A DNA stretch of 64,000 nucleotides, taken from Lacticaseibacillus daqingensis (GTDB taxonomy: Bacteria > Bacillota > Bacilli > Lactobacillales > Lactobacillaceae). A program made the position numbers and the translations under genes. The notes under the pieces were generated by a model. That model saw nothing but the letters and a program-made list of their open reading frames with translations. It made no database searches and was not told where the DNA came from. The stretch lies in NCBI RefSeq assembly GCF_003946115.1, contig NZ_RHOH01000004.1:62001-126000 (forward strand), given 5' to 3'. Shown piece by piece: positions 18,757-28,231 of this stretch; position 1 is the first letter of the stretch, and each line of letters begins with the position of its first letter.

Positions 18757-19719
18757 CTACTCAACGCGAATGCGCGGATCCACAATGCTCATGATGATAT
18801 CCGAGAGCAGGTTCCCCAGCAGGGTCAAGAACCCAAACAAGAGCGTCAGTGCCGTGATAACCGAGTAGTCACGCGTCCCAATCGATGAGATGAACAGTTG
18901 GCCCATCCCTTGGTAGGAGAAAATGGTTTCCACGTAGATCGACCCGCCCAGCAGGCCGGTGATGGAGTTCCCCATGAACGCGGCGATCGGCAGCAAGGAG
19001 TTGCGCAGGATGTGCTTGGAGAAGACCACGCGTTCCGGCACCCCTTTAGAGCGTGCGGTGCGCACGAAGTCTTCGTTCGTGTTGTCGATGACCCCTGCCC
19101 GCAGGTACTGAATGGTCCCTGAGGTGGAGAGCAAACCGGCGGTCAGCCCTGGCAGCAAGATGTGCTGGAAGCGGCTCAGCCAGTATGCTGGCGTGCCCGC
19201 GTCCACGTTCAAGGACACATACCCTGAGGTCGGGAACCAGTCCAGAATGTACCCGAAAATCAGCAGTGAGAACAACAGGAAGACGAAGCTCGGCACAGCC
19301 AGCAGAATGAACGTGTACACCTGGATCGCCTTATCGCGGTTACTGTCTTCAAATCGCCCAGCGATCACACCCAGCGGGATCGAGATGGCATAGGAGATGA
19401 CCAGCGTGAACAGCGCCAGCCAGAAGGTGTTGACCGCGCGGTCCCCGATCAGCCCAGTGACCGGCCGACGGTACGCGTAGCTGTTCCCCAGGTCGCCTTG
19501 GAACAAGTTGCCGACCCAGCGGAAGTACTGCGTCCACCACGGATCATTCAACCCGGCCGCCGCGCGCAATGCGTCCAGCTGCTTCGGGTCCGTTTGCGGG
19601 GTGATCATCCCGGTGAATGGATCCCCTGGCATCATCTTCGCCAGAACGAAGACTAAGACACTCAGCAGGATCAGCTGCGGGATCATCACCAAAAATCGTC
19701 TCAGAATGGTTTTCCACAT
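18757..19719 (-). CDS. oppB: Oligopeptide ABC transporter permease OppB
   Basis: A 320-aa permease of the DppB/OppB family: N-terminal RRFLVMIPQLILLSVLVFVL helix, periplasmic-side PGDPF motif (MMPGDPFTGM), and coupling helix RTARSKGVPERVVFSKHILRNSLLP. Lies 18 nt before oppC and 3 nt after oppF, in the oppDFBC run. Confidence 0.96.
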   Translation of the reverse strand: MWKTILRRFLVMIPQLILLSVLVFVLAKMMPGDPFTGMITPQTDPKQLDALRAAAGLNDPWWTQYFRWVGNLFQGDLGNSYAYRRPVTGLIGDRAVNTFWLALFTLVISYAISIPLGVIAGRFEDSNRDKAIQVYTFILLAVPSFVFLLFSLLIFGYILDWFPTSGYVSLNVDAGTPAYWLSRFQHILLPGLTAGLLSTSGTIQYLRAGVIDNTNEDFVRTARSKGVPERVVFSKHILRNSLLPIAAFMGNSITGLLGGSIYVETIFSYQGMGQLFISSIGTRDYSVITALTLLFGFLTLLGNLLSDIIMSIVDPRIRVE

Positions 19720-19722
19720 AGT

Positions 19723-20673
19723 CTACGCCTCCCCGTCTTTCTTCAGCTCTGGCAGTGCCGCCCAGTGTGACTGGCTGATCTGTTGCAGGTCGTAGACACG
19801 GCCGTTCTGGTCGTAGTAGCGGTTCTCTTCATCACGGAACTCCGCTTCAATGGCCTTGCGGTGTTCGCGGTTCGCCTCACGGTCCGCCGGCTTAACGTCG
19901 GGGATCGCAGACAGCAGTCGCTTGGTGTAGATGTGACGTGGATCATTGTAAATGTCGGCTTTGCTCCCGATCTCGACGAAACGCCCGCGGTGCATGATCG
20001 ACATTTCCTTACACATGTGCTTCACGACCCCTAAATCATGGGAGATGAACAGGTAAGAAATGTTGTACTCCTGCTGGATACGCTTCATGAAGTTCAGCAC
20101 CTGCGCCTGAACGGACAGGTCCAGCGCGGACACGGGTTCATCGGCGATGATCAGCTTGGGGTTCGTGGCGACCGCACGGGCCACCCCGATCCGCTGACGC
20201 TGCCCACCGGAGAATTCATGGGGGTACTTGTACATCGCATCAGATGGCATGCCGACGATATCCAAGAGCTCCTGCACGCGCTTGCGCTCCTCAGTCGGGG
20301 TCAGGTTTGAAAAGTTCCGGATCGGTTCCGCAATGATGTCTTCAATTCGCTTGCGGGGATTCAGACTGGACAAGGAGTCCTGGAAAATCATCTGAACGTC
20401 TTTGTTGTACTTCAGGCGCTTGCGGTTGCTGGCCTTGGTAATGTCTTCGCCCTTGTAGAAAATGTGCCCAGACGTGACGGGTTCCAAGCCAACGATGGCC
20501 TTCCCGATGGTGGACTTCCCGGACCCGGATTCCCCGATCAGCCCGTAAGTCTCGCCTTCTTCAATGTCAAAATTAACCCCGTCAACCGCCAGCACGTGGT
20601 CGGTGACACGGTTCCAGAACCCGCTTCGGATCGGGTAGTGGATCTTTAGATCTCTGATTTCAATTAATGCCAT
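19723..20673 (-). CDS. oppF: Oligopeptide ABC transporter ATP-binding protein OppF
   Basis: A 316-aa ATPase: Walker [10 protein letters not shown] (47-55), Q-loop MIFQDSLSSLNPR, signature SGGQRQRIGVA, Walker B LIIADEPVSALD and switch His in LFISHDLGVV. The C-terminal extension of about 70 residues (after HIYTKRLLSAIP) is typical of peptide/nickel importers. Overlaps none; 3 nt separate it from both neighbours, suggesting coupled translation. Confidence 0.96.
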   Translation of the reverse strand: MALIEIRDLKIHYPIRSGFWNRVTDHVLAVDGVNFDIEEGETYGLIGESGSGKSTIGKAIVGLEPVTSGHIFYKGEDITKASNRKRLKYNKDVQMIFQDSLSSLNPRKRIEDIIAEPIRNFSNLTPTEERKRVQELLDIVGMPSDAMYKYPHEFSGGQRQRIGVARAVATNPKLIIADEPVSALDLSVQAQVLNFMKRIQQEYNISYLFISHDLGVVKHMCKEMSIMHRGRFVEIGSKADIYNDPRHIYTKRLLSAIPDVKPADREANREHRKAIEAEFRDEENRYYDQNGRVYDLQQISQSHWAALPELKKDGEA

Positions 20674-20676
20674 ATG

Positions 20677-21696
20677 CTACCCCTCCGACTGTGTGGCGTC
20701 TTCATCCTGGAAGTGGAACGTCTTGTAGCAGGTGCACTGGACAAAATGGTCCGGCCCTACTTCATGCATAGTCGGGGTCGCCTCGTGCGCCGTTTCAGGC
20801 ACCCAAGGGATACGCTCGGCAAACCGGCACCCCGTCATCTGCATATTCTTCAAGGATGGCACAACGCCCTGGATCACGTGCAACTCATCATCATCGGCGT
20901 CCGCCTGAGGCATCGACCGGAGCAAGCTACGCGTATAAGGGTGGGTCGGGTGGGCAAAGACGTCCTGAGCCGTCCCCAGTTCAACCATCTGCCCAGCGTA
21001 CATGACCGCGACCCGGTCCGCCGTTTCGGCCACGACACCCAGATCATGGGTAATCAAAATAATACCAGAATGCGTTTCTTTTTGGATGTCACGCAACAGG
21101 TCCAGGATCTGCGCCTGAATCGTCACATCCAGCGCCGTGGTCGGTTCATCGGCAATGATGATCGGAGGCTTGCAGGCAATCGCGATCGCGATCACGATAC
21201 GCTGCCGCATCCCACCAGAAAGTTCGTGCGGATACTGCCGGAAGGTGCGCTGAGGATTCGGAATGCCGACTTGCGCCAGCAGCTCCAGTACGCGCGCATC
21301 GCGTTGTTCCTTGGTCATCTTGGTGTGATAAACCAAGGTTTCGGCGATTTGATCGCCGATGCGCATCAGCGGGTTCAACGCCGCCAATGGGTCCTGGAAA
21401 ATCATCCCGATATCGTTGCCGCGAATCCGGTTGTAAATCGGCTCGTTCAAGCCAACCAAGTTCAGGTTGTTGTACAAGATGTCGCCTGTGACCTTCGTGT
21501 TCAACGGATTGTGCAACCCGATGATACTAGTGGCCAGCGTACTTTTGCCCGACCCGGATTCCCCAACGATTGCGAGAATTTCGTCTTTCCTCAATGTCAG
21601 ATTAACATCGTCGACCGCATCATAAAAATCGTCGCCGACTCGAAATGCCGTGTGCAGATGCTGAATATCTAAAAGCAGATCTTCTGGTTTTTCCAC
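20677..21696 (-). CDS. oppD: Oligopeptide ABC transporter ATP-binding protein OppD
   Basis: A 339-aa ATPase and first gene of oppDFBC. Walker [10 protein letters not shown] (44-52), Q-loop [12 protein letters not shown], signature [12 protein letters not shown], Walker [12 protein letters not shown]. The C-terminal region has the Cys pattern GCRFAER and QCTCYK; four-cysteine C-termini in OppD relatives are known to hold a 4Fe-4S cluster, but only three cysteines are seen here, so a cluster is uncertain. The start is GTG at 21696 with GGGGGAG 5 nt upstream; the frame reaches 21753 through a TTG lacking a ribosome site. Confidence 0.95.
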   Translation of the reverse strand: MEKPEDLLLDIQHLHTAFRVGDDFYDAVDDVNLTLRKDEILAIVGESGSGKSTLATSIIGLHNPLNTKVTGDILYNNLNLVGLNEPIYNRIRGNDIGMIFQDPLAALNPLMRIGDQIAETLVYHTKMTKEQRDARVLELLAQVGIPNPQRTFRQYPHELSGGMRQRIVIAIAIACKPPIIIADEPTTALDVTIQAQILDLLRDIQKETHSGIILITHDLGVVAETADRVAVMYAGQMVELGTAQDVFAHPTHPYTRSLLRSMPQADADDDELHVIQGVVPSLKNMQMTGCRFAERIPWVPETAHEATPTMHEVGPDHFVQCTCYKTFHFQDEDATQSEG

Positions 21697-21781
21697 ATAG
21701 ACTCCCCCTTTGCTGACTCCGAATCGCGGAACAAAACTCGAAGATGAGAGCAAGATTAGACTTCAAATGAATTTATGGTTC

Positions 21782-21810
21782 ATTATATAAAAGAGTCCGC
21801 CGCATTGCAA
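21782..21810 (-). promoter_or_regulatory. oppDFBC promoter (TTGCAA-17-TATAAT)
   Basis: -35 TTGCAA (21805-21810) and perfect -10 TATAAT (21782-21787), 17 bp apart, about 85 nt upstream of oppD. Confidence 0.8.
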
Positions 21811-21978
21811 GAGGGTTGCCGGCTTAGAAAGCCTTTTCTTGCCCTGAGCAAGCGAATTAATCGAGCGCGCCGAATGCTCACCATTCTATAATTATGACAC
21901 GGAAATCTCTTTTTGTATTCGAATCACGGACACGTGTTTAACTTCAGCTCACGGAAGGGCCAAAAGGCATGGGACACG

Positions 21979-22020
21979 ATGCGTCGTAAGCGGCGCTGGC
22001 GACACCATAGCGACGCATCA
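21979..22020. repeat. 9-bp inverted repeat with 24-nt loop
   Basis: GATGCGTCG (21979-21987) and CGACGCATC (22012-22020) are exact reverse complements. They border the repeat array of this intergenic region. Between the oppD promoter and this repeat (21811-21978) I see nothing else recognisable. Confidence 0.7.
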
Positions 22021-22039
22021 TGATGGGACCCGAGATTCT

Positions 22040-22460
22040 CTACCTTGCTAACTGCTTTCTGGTCTTCGTCAAGATGCGTGGGGCAACGCGGAAGCGGCTA
22101 GCCACGCCTAAGCACGGGCGCAAGTGGTCTCCTAGGTCTTCAAACCGTGTCATCTTGGTCACAGACTTTCTGTCTTGCTTACTTCTTTCCAGGCTTCGTC
22201 GAGCTGCGTGGCTATGTTGGTGCGGTCCAAGCCATCCTGCCACTCGCGCCTAAGTACGGGCGCAAGCCATTTCCGAGGTCTTCTGACCGTGTCATCTCGG
22301 TCACAGACTTTCTGTCTTGCTTACTTCTTTCCGATCTTCGTCGAGCTGCGTGGCGCAACGCGGAAGCGGCTAGCCACGCCTAAGCACTCGGGGCCAAATA
22401 CGCCCCAAGCACTTAGGCGAAACTACCCGTTCCGCTAAGTGCGCGCCACTCCGCTCTGGT
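22040..22460 (-). repeat. Intergenic repeat array, locus A (three tandem units plus closed hairpin element)
   Basis: Three imperfect direct repeats of 130-142 bp, each containing CTTCGTC(A/G)AG(A/C)TGCGTGG (22064, 22194, 22336). The last two share ACAGACTTTCTGTCTTGC (22161 and 22303). The terminal unit is closed by arms GAGCTGCGTGGCGC (22343-22356) and GCGCCACTCCGCTC (22443-22456), pairing at 12 of 14 positions, with nested stems CGCCTAA/TTAGGCG and GCACTTAG/CTAAGTGC inside. A 34-bp stretch at 22233-22266 recurs with one change at 41837-41870. No credible protein is encoded. The array lies between the oppD promoter and the acpP terminator. Confidence 0.85.
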
Positions 22461-22463
22461 TGA

Positions 22464-22499
22464 CAAAAAAGCTGCCACCCACGTCATGTGGGTGACAGC
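22464..22499 (-). terminator. acpP terminator
   Basis: Stem GCTGTCACCCAC/GTGGGTGGCAGC (one mismatch) with T6 on the minus strand, 11 nt after acpP. Confidence 0.88.
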
Positions 22500-22510
22500 C
22501 GATTGTTCGC

Positions 22511-22753
22511 TTAATTTTGGTGGTTCAAGACGTACTGGACGGCATCGCCGACGGTTTCGATATGTTCGGCTTCTTCGTCCGGGATCTCCGCACCGAACGT
22601 GTCCTCGAGTTCGAGAACAAATTCGACGGTGTCGATTGAATCGGCATCGAGGTCTTTCTTGAAGCTCAGCTCGTTGGTGATCTTCGCAGCTGGGATCTGA
22701 AAGTGATCCTCGATCAAGCGCGCGATTTTATCAAAAACTTCTTGCTCAGTCAT
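22511..22753 (-). CDS. acpP: Acyl carrier protein
   Basis: An 80-aa acidic protein that carries growing acyl chains on 4'-phosphopantetheine attached to Ser39 in DADSIDTVEF (the usual DSLD is DSID here). The four-helix sequence ending in HIETVGDAVQYV is typical. The ATG at 22753 has AAGGAGG 9 nt upstream; the frame extends 17 codons further without a ribosome site. Lies 84 nt downstream of plsX, the usual partner supplying acyl-phosphate for phospholipid synthesis. Confidence 0.97.
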   Translation of the reverse strand: MTEQEVFDKIARLIEDHFQIPAAKITNELSFKKDLDADSIDTVEFVLELEDTFGAEIPDEEAEHIETVGDAVQYVLNHQN

Positions 22754-22837
22754 GACACGGCTCCTCCTTATTTTTTCGACGCCATCAAGCATACCTGATG
22801 GCACCCGATTTGTCTAGGCCAATGAGGCAACTGTCAT

Positions 22838-23839
22838 TTAGGCCTCAGACTGGTGAGCCGCGAAGTAGGCCACACTTTTTTGGATCGTCTGGTTATCGAT
22901 CATTGCCGCGATCTGCTTGATGGTGTAGTACACCGCGGCCGCGTCTGAGCCGCCGTGCGCCTTGACCGCAGGCGCCTTTAACCCAAGTAGCACCGCGCCG
23001 CCGTAGCTCGACACATCGAACGTGTTGGCGATGCCCTTGATGTCGTTCTTGAGCAGCAGACCCCCCAGTTTGGCCTTCACGCCGCTGTCAAGGATGGCGT
23101 GCTTCATCAGGTGCATGATGGTCTTCGCGGTGCCTTCAATGGCCTTCAGCGCCGCATTGCCGGTGAACCCATCGGTCACTACTACATCCGCCTCACCGCG
23201 TAAGAGATGATCGGCTTCGATGTTGCCGATGAACTGGATGCCGGGCAGCTCGCTGAGCAGCTGATAGGTTTCCTGATGCAGCGCGTCGCCCTTGTTCGCC
23301 TCGGTCCCGTTGTTCAACAGCGCCACCCGTGGCGTCGCAACACCTCGCAGGTCATGCGCGTAAAAGTTGCCCATGACCGCATACTGGACGAGCTGCGCGG
23401 CGCGGTTGTCCGCATTGGCCCCCACATCCAGCATCACGAAGCCCTGGCCATCCACTGTTGGCAGCGTCGGCATCAGCCCTGGCCGATCGATCCCCGGAAT
23501 CCGGCCCACAATGAAAAGCCCGGCAGCCAGCAAAGCCCCGGTTGACCCCAGTGAGAACACCGCATCGGCTTCCCCGTTCTTGACCGCCTGCGCGGCCAGC
23601 ACCATGCTCGCCTGCTTCTTGCGGCGAATAGCGCGAACCGGTTCATCCGTACTTTCGACCTTTTCGGTGGTGTGCACCAGCGTGATGCGGGTGTCGTCTT
23701 GGATCAGCGGGCGCACCTTGGCCTCATCCCCGTACACCAAAAACTCGCACGCGGGCATCTCGTTTCGGGCGCGTTCAACGCCTTGAATCACAACTTCTGG
23801 GGCGTGGTCGCCACCCATTGCATCTACGGCAATTTTCAC
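22838..23839 (-). CDS. plsX: Phosphate acyltransferase PlsX
   Basis: A 333-aa peripheral membrane enzyme converting acyl-ACP to acyl-phosphate for PlsY. N-terminal [20 protein letters not shown], central [12 protein letters not shown] and [24 protein letters not shown] motifs are diagnostic. Starts with GTG at 23839 behind AAGGAGTG. In the recG-plsX-acpP order common in Firmicutes. Confidence 0.97.
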   Translation of the reverse strand: MKIAVDAMGGDHAPEVVIQGVERARNEMPACEFLVYGDEAKVRPLIQDDTRITLVHTTEKVESTDEPVRAIRRKKQASMVLAAQAVKNGEADAVFSLGSTGALLAAGLFIVGRIPGIDRPGLMPTLPTVDGQGFVMLDVGANADNRAAQLVQYAVMGNFYAHDLRGVATPRVALLNNGTEANKGDALHQETYQLLSELPGIQFIGNIEADHLLRGEADVVVTDGFTGNAALKAIEGTAKTIMHLMKHAILDSGVKAKLGGLLLKNDIKGIANTFDVSSYGGAVLLGLKAPAVKAHGGSDAAAVYYTIKQIAAMIDNQTIQKSVAYFAAHQSEA

Positions 23840-23912
23840 TAATGATCACTCCTTCGTGTGCAGTGCTTATGATTACTTTGCGCTATGCGGCCTTTTTTTG
23901 CAACTGTCGCGG

Positions 23913-25952
23913 TCAGTCGAGCTGGCCGGTTTCCTGCTGCCGCAACGCCAAGTATGCGCGAAGCGGCCCGTACTCCGCGGCACTGAGCGTGGGGTCCTGC
24001 TTGAACAGGGCCGCGGCGCTTTGCTGGGCGGCGGTCAGCGTCGGGTAATCCGCCACCGGATCGGCCACCTTGAACTCCGGCAACCCACTTTGCTTGTCGC
24101 CAAAAATATCGCCGGCCCCGCGCAGCGCCAGGTCCTTCTCGGCCAGCTTGAAGCCATCCGTGGTTTGCACCATGGTTTCCATCCGCGCCACGCCGGTTTC
24201 GTTCTTCGGGTCGGCGATCAGGATGCAATACGCCGCCGCCTGCCCCCGGCCCACGCGGCCGCGCAGCTGATGCAACTGGGCCAGGCCGAACCGGTCGGCA
24301 TCAAAGATCATCATCACTGTGGCGTTGGGCACGTCCACGCCGACCTCCACCACCGTAGTAGACACCAAGAGCTGGATCTCATTGGCAGCAAAGGCGCGCA
24401 TGATGGCCTCTTTTTCCGCCGGTTTCATCTGCCCGTGCAAAAGCGCCACCTTGGCCTGCCCGGCCAGGGCCTGGCTCAGCTGCTCGGACAACTGCTCAGC
24501 GTTTTGCAGGTCGATTTTCTCCGACTCGGCGATCAACGGCGTAATGGCAAACACCTGGTGCCCGGCCGCCAGCTCGCTGCGCACGCGGCTCATCGCCCCA
24601 CCCAGCTGATTCTTGCGCACCCAGGTGGTGGTGATGGGCTGGCGCCCCTTCGGCAGCTCGGTGATGTTTGAGACGTCCATCTCCCCGTACGCGGTGATGG
24701 CGAGCGTACGCGGGATCGGCGTGGCGGTCATTGCCAGCAGGTCGGGACGCAAGCCCTTTTCCTGCAGCACCCGGCGCTGGTTGACCCCGAAGCGGTGCTG
24801 CTCGTCGATCACCACCAGCCCCAGGTTGGCGTAGTCCACGGCCTTTTGGATCAGCGCGTGCGTACCGATCACCAGGTCGATCGCCCCGGTTTTGAGTCCG
24901 GCCAGAATGGGGCGGCGAGCCGCTGCGCTGGTCGAGCCAGTCAGCAGCGCCAGTTCAACCGGAAAATCGGCGAACAGCTGCGTTAGTTTCGCAAAGTGTT
25001 GCTCCGCCAGCACTTCCGTCGGCACCATCAAGGCGGCCTGGTAGCGTGCGGTGATGGCCGCATACATCACGATGGCGGCCACGATCGTCTTCCCGGAGCC
25101 CACGTCCCCTTGTAGCAAACGGTTCATATGTTGCGGGGCGCGCATATCTGCGCAGATTTCGTTGACGACACGCTTTTGCGCGGCGGTCAGTTCAAAGGGC
25201 AGCGTCTGGATCAGCGCCCGCAGCGCAGTGTTATCGTAGGGGATCGCCAACCCATTGGCCGGGCTGGCATTATCCTCCCGCAGGGCCTGGATCTGACACT
25301 CAAACAGAAAAAACTCGCGGAAGATCGCACTGCGGCGTGCGGCCTTGGCTTCTGCGCTGGATTCTGGGAAGTGCATGCCGTGAACGATGGCCGCATCCGG
25401 CAGCAGGCGAAAGCGCGTGCGCAGCGCCGCCGGCACCACGTTGCCCATTGTGGCTGCCTCGCGGTCATACGCCGCGCGTACCAGCTCCACCAGCGTGCTT
25501 TGCCGGACGTGCTTGTTGACGGGATAGATCCCCGCCAAGGACGGCGCGTCTGCTGTTTGCGTCGCGAGCACCTTCATCCCCGTCATCGTATGGCGCTTGG
25601 CATCCCACTTCCCGTACACCGCTGCCTCGGTGCCTTCCTCGAACTTGTCCTTGAGCCAGGGCTGGTTGAAAAACGTCACCAAAACCACGGCGTGTGCCAC
25701 CTGCAGCTTCAAGTTCAGGCGGTTCTTGCGCGCCCCAAACCGCGTCACCACCGGTGGCGCAACGACCACGCCCTTCAGCGTGATCTTCTCCTGATCCGCG
25801 GCTTCCGCGAGGTCTTTGACCTGCAAATCATCGTAGCGAAACGGGAAGTAAAACAGCAATTCCCCCACCCGGGTCAGCCCTAACGTCGCCAGCTGCTCCG
25901 CGCGCTTGGGGCCAACCCCGGGTAATTCAGTCAACGGGTCCATCAATCCCAC
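23913..25952 (-). CDS. recG: ATP-dependent DNA helicase RecG
   Basis: A 679-aa branch-migration helicase that remodels stalled forks and Holliday junctions. N-terminal wedge/OB domain to about residue 240; helicase motif I GDVGSGKT, DEQH box, SATPIPRTLA, and motif VI QLRGRVGRG; TRG-like C-terminus. A GTG at 25952 (MGLMDPLTELPGVGP) is favoured because the GGCGGTGG ribosome site is 7 nt upstream; the ATG three codons later is the alternative. The frame runs back to 26057 without a site. Confidence 0.96.
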   Translation of the reverse strand: MGLMDPLTELPGVGPKRAEQLATLGLTRVGELLFYFPFRYDDLQVKDLAEAADQEKITLKGVVVAPPVVTRFGARKNRLNLKLQVAHAVVLVTFFNQPWLKDKFEEGTEAAVYGKWDAKRHTMTGMKVLATQTADAPSLAGIYPVNKHVRQSTLVELVRAAYDREAATMGNVVPAALRTRFRLLPDAAIVHGMHFPESSAEAKAARRSAIFREFFLFECQIQALREDNASPANGLAIPYDNTALRALIQTLPFELTAAQKRVVNEICADMRAPQHMNRLLQGDVGSGKTIVAAIVMYAAITARYQAALMVPTEVLAEQHFAKLTQLFADFPVELALLTGSTSAAARRPILAGLKTGAIDLVIGTHALIQKAVDYANLGLVVIDEQHRFGVNQRRVLQEKGLRPDLLAMTATPIPRTLAITAYGEMDVSNITELPKGRQPITTTWVRKNQLGGAMSRVRSELAAGHQVFAITPLIAESEKIDLQNAEQLSEQLSQALAGQAKVALLHGQMKPAEKEAIMRAFAANEIQLLVSTTVVEVGVDVPNATVMMIFDADRFGLAQLHQLRGRVGRGQAAAYCILIADPKNETGVARMETMVQTTDGFKLAEKDLALRGAGDIFGDKQSGLPEFKVADPVADYPTLTAAQQSAAALFKQDPTLSAAEYGPLRAYLALRQQETGQLD

Positions 25953-26092
25953 GGTGCCACCGCCTTTCTCTCGCGTGATGCTGTCTTTTATTATAGTAGA
26001 AACGCACGCCGGCTTCAAAAGCCGCGCAGGCCTCAAGTCAGTGGCGCCTGCAGGCACGCCCGGTGGCCGGATTAGTCACGCTCGCCGCAACC

Positions 26093-26131
26093 AAAAAAAT
26101 CTCCGACCGCCATCGGGCAGCCGGAGATCGT
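26093..26131 (-). terminator. fakA terminator
   Basis: Long stem ATCTCCG...CGGAGAT with inner pairing TGCCCGATGGCG, and T7 on the minus strand, 8 nt after fakA. The upstream operon therefore ends here, although recG follows in the same direction. Confidence 0.85.
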
Positions 26132-26138
26132 GTCTGAC

Positions 26139-27806
26139 TTATTCGACGGACACAAGGTACGGGTAAACGGGCTGATCGCCGTCATGGATCTCGACTTCGA
26201 CATCCGGCGCGGCGGCTGTAACGGCGGCTTCGATCGCCGCGGCCTCGTCGCGCGAGCCGTCTGCCCCGATAATCAGGGTGATGATCTCGGCATCATCATC
26301 GAGCATCTGGCTGATCATGTCGATGGTGGCCTGCTGTCGGTCGCCCTCAGAGACCTTGATCTTGTTATCGATGATCCCCATCCAGTCATTCTCGTGGATC
26401 TCAAGTCCATCGATGGTGGTGTCGCGAATTGCCTGCGTCACAGCCCCCGACACGACATTGCCCAGTTCATCGGTCATCGCTTCCTGGTTATCCGCCAGCG
26501 TAAGCTCCGGGTTGAACCCGAGCATTGCGGTCAATCCCTGGTTAATGGTGCGCGACTTGACGATCGCCACATCCACCACGGCGGCCTTGGCCGCCTCTTC
26601 CGCGGCCATGAAAATATTGCTGTTGTTCGGCAACACGAGCACCTGCTTGGCGTGCGCCGCGGTGATGGCATCGAGGATGTCGTTGGTGCTTGGGTTCATC
26701 GTCTGCCCGCCGTTCAAGACGTGGGACACGCCGAGGCTCTTGAACAGGTCCCCCAACCCGGCACCGGCTGCGATGGCAACCACCGCGATCTCTGCCAGGG
26801 GCTGCGGCTTCTCGGCCGCCTGTTCTTCGCGCTCGATGATCGATTCATGCTGCAAGCGCATGTTATCGACCTTGATCTTTTCCAGAGTCCCGAACTGCTG
26901 CCCGTACTTGAACACTGTGCCCGGATGTTCCGTGTGCACGTGCACCTTGACCACCTCGTCATCGGCCACGACCAGCGTGGAGTCGCCGAGCTGGTTCAGG
27001 TAGGTGCGGAAGGTCTCATAGTCAAACGGCTTCGGGTCTGGCCCAACACCCAGGTTGACCATCATTTCCGTGCAGTACCCATAGACAATGTCTTCCGGGT
27101 TCAGCTGCGTCTGCGCGCCCTGGTGGTGCGTCGCGTTGACCATCTCGCCCATCTCAGCTTCGTCCGGCACATAGGCATCGTCTTCTAACTCGCCGCTTAA
27201 GCCTTCCTTGAAGCCTTCGTAAATGAAGACCAACCCCTGACCCCCGGAATCGACCACGCCGACTTCCTTGAGCACGGGCAGCAGATCCGGCGTCTTCGCC
27301 AAGGCGCGCTTGGCTGCCTTGACCACAGCGGCCATCACAACGACTGCATCGTCAGAGCCGGCCGCGGCCTTCAGCCCAGCCTTTGCGCCTTCGCGGGCAA
27401 CGGTCAAAATGGTGCCTTCGACCGGCTTCATCACGGCCTTGTACGCGGTCTCAACGCCGCTGGCAAACGCGTCGGCCAGATCCTGCGCCGACAGGCTATC
27501 TTTGTCCGCCACACTCCTGGCGAAGCCGCGGAACAATTGCGAGGAGATCACGCCGGAGTTCCCACGCGCCCCCATCAAGAGGCCCTTGCCCAAGTGCTTG
27601 GCTAACGCCCCAACGTGATCGCTGTCACTTTCCAGCACCGCCTTGGCCCCGGTTTGGAAGGTCAGGTTCATATTCGTCCCGGTATCGCCATCTGGCACGG
27701 GAAACACGTTCAGCGAGTTGACGAACTCAGCATTTTTCTTGATGCGATGCGCCGCGACGCGAATCATATCTTGGAACTTCGCGGCTGTGATTTCGGTTAC
27801 TTCCAC
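26139..27806 (-). CDS. fakA: DAK2-domain fatty acid kinase subunit FakA (YloV)
   Basis: A 555-aa kinase that, with a DegV-family FakB protein, phosphorylates exogenous fatty acids to acyl-phosphate, the substrate also made by PlsX nearby. N-terminal DAK2 domain with FPVPDGDTGTNMNL (35-48) for ATP-Mg binding, GARGNSGVISSQLFRGFA, and PVEGTILTVAREG. The C-terminal half is the DegV-like/FakB-docking region. Start chosen as GTG at 27806 (VEVTEITAAKFQDM), 10 nt after GGAGG; the frame opens further upstream with TTG at 27845. No FakB gene is in the window. Confidence 0.94.
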   Translation of the reverse strand: MEVTEITAAKFQDMIRVAAHRIKKNAEFVNSLNVFPVPDGDTGTNMNLTFQTGAKAVLESDSDHVGALAKHLGKGLLMGARGNSGVISSQLFRGFARSVADKDSLSAQDLADAFASGVETAYKAVMKPVEGTILTVAREGAKAGLKAAAGSDDAVVVMAAVVKAAKRALAKTPDLLPVLKEVGVVDSGGQGLVFIYEGFKEGLSGELEDDAYVPDEAEMGEMVNATHHQGAQTQLNPEDIVYGYCTEMMVNLGVGPDPKPFDYETFRTYLNQLGDSTLVVADDEVVKVHVHTEHPGTVFKYGQQFGTLEKIKVDNMRLQHESIIEREEQAAEKPQPLAEIAVVAIAAGAGLGDLFKSLGVSHVLNGGQTMNPSTNDILDAITAAHAKQVLVLPNNSNIFMAAEEAAKAAVVDVAIVKSRTINQGLTAMLGFNPELTLADNQEAMTDELGNVVSGAVTQAIRDTTIDGLEIHENDWMGIIDNKIKVSEGDRQQATIDMISQMLDDDAEIITLIIGADGSRDEAAAIEAAVTAAAPDVEVEIHDGDQPVYPYLVSVE

Positions 27807-27865
27807 TGGAATATTGCCTCCAAGCTGCTTGGCTTCATCCGCCAAGCGCAGTTATTATCAGGGTG

Positions 27866-28231
27866 TCAGTCAACGCTTTGAACTCGGACGCCTTGCACGA
27901 TCACGGTGACCTCATTCGCCGTCACGCCGAGCATGGTTTCCAAGTTGTACTTGACCTTGTCTTGAACGTTGCGGCAGACTTCGGAAATCTTGGTGCCATA
28001 GCTTACCACGATGTTCACTTCCACCGTCACGCCGTTGTCAGCCTGCCGAACGACCACACCGCGCGCAAAATTCTCGCGCTTCAAGATGTCGTTCAGGTTG
28101 TCGCGAATCTGGTTGCGACTGGCCATCCCCACAATGCCGTAGATGTCTGTGGCGGCACCGCCAACCACTGTCGCGATGACGTTGTTGGAAATGTCGATGA
28201 CCCCATACTTGGTTTTAATTTTGACCGCCAT
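27866..28231 (-). CDS. yloU: Asp23/Gls24 family protein YloU
   Basis: A 121-aa protein of the Asp23/Gls24 (DUF322) family: GVIDISNNVIATVVGGAATDIYGIVGM at the N-terminus and VEVNIVVSYGTKISEVCRNVQDKV in the middle. Conventionally just upstream of yloV/fakA and divergent from rpmB, as here. Thought to be an envelope-associated protein of unclear function. AGGAGG precedes the ATG. A second family member, yqhY, is at 51087. Confidence 0.93.
   Translation of the reverse strand: MAVKIKTKYGVIDISNNVIATVVGGAATDIYGIVGMASRNQIRDNLNDILKRENFARGVVVRQADNGVTVEVNIVVSYGTKISEVCRNVQDKVKYNLETMLGVTANEVTVIVQGVRVQSVD

Noticed and set aside
22020-22438. Several 60-90 aa frames inside repeat locus A
   Set aside because: They recur only because the DNA repeats, lack ribosome sites, and frames are not kept between copies (unit steps of 130 and 142 bp are not multiples of three).
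22040-22456. CRISPR array
   Set aside because: Units are 130-142 bp with imperfect similarity; no short regular repeats and spacers and no cas genes are present.
22040-22460. Insertion sequence remnant
   Set aside because: No transposase fragment, no terminal inverted repeats bordered by target duplications. A MITE-like origin stays possible.
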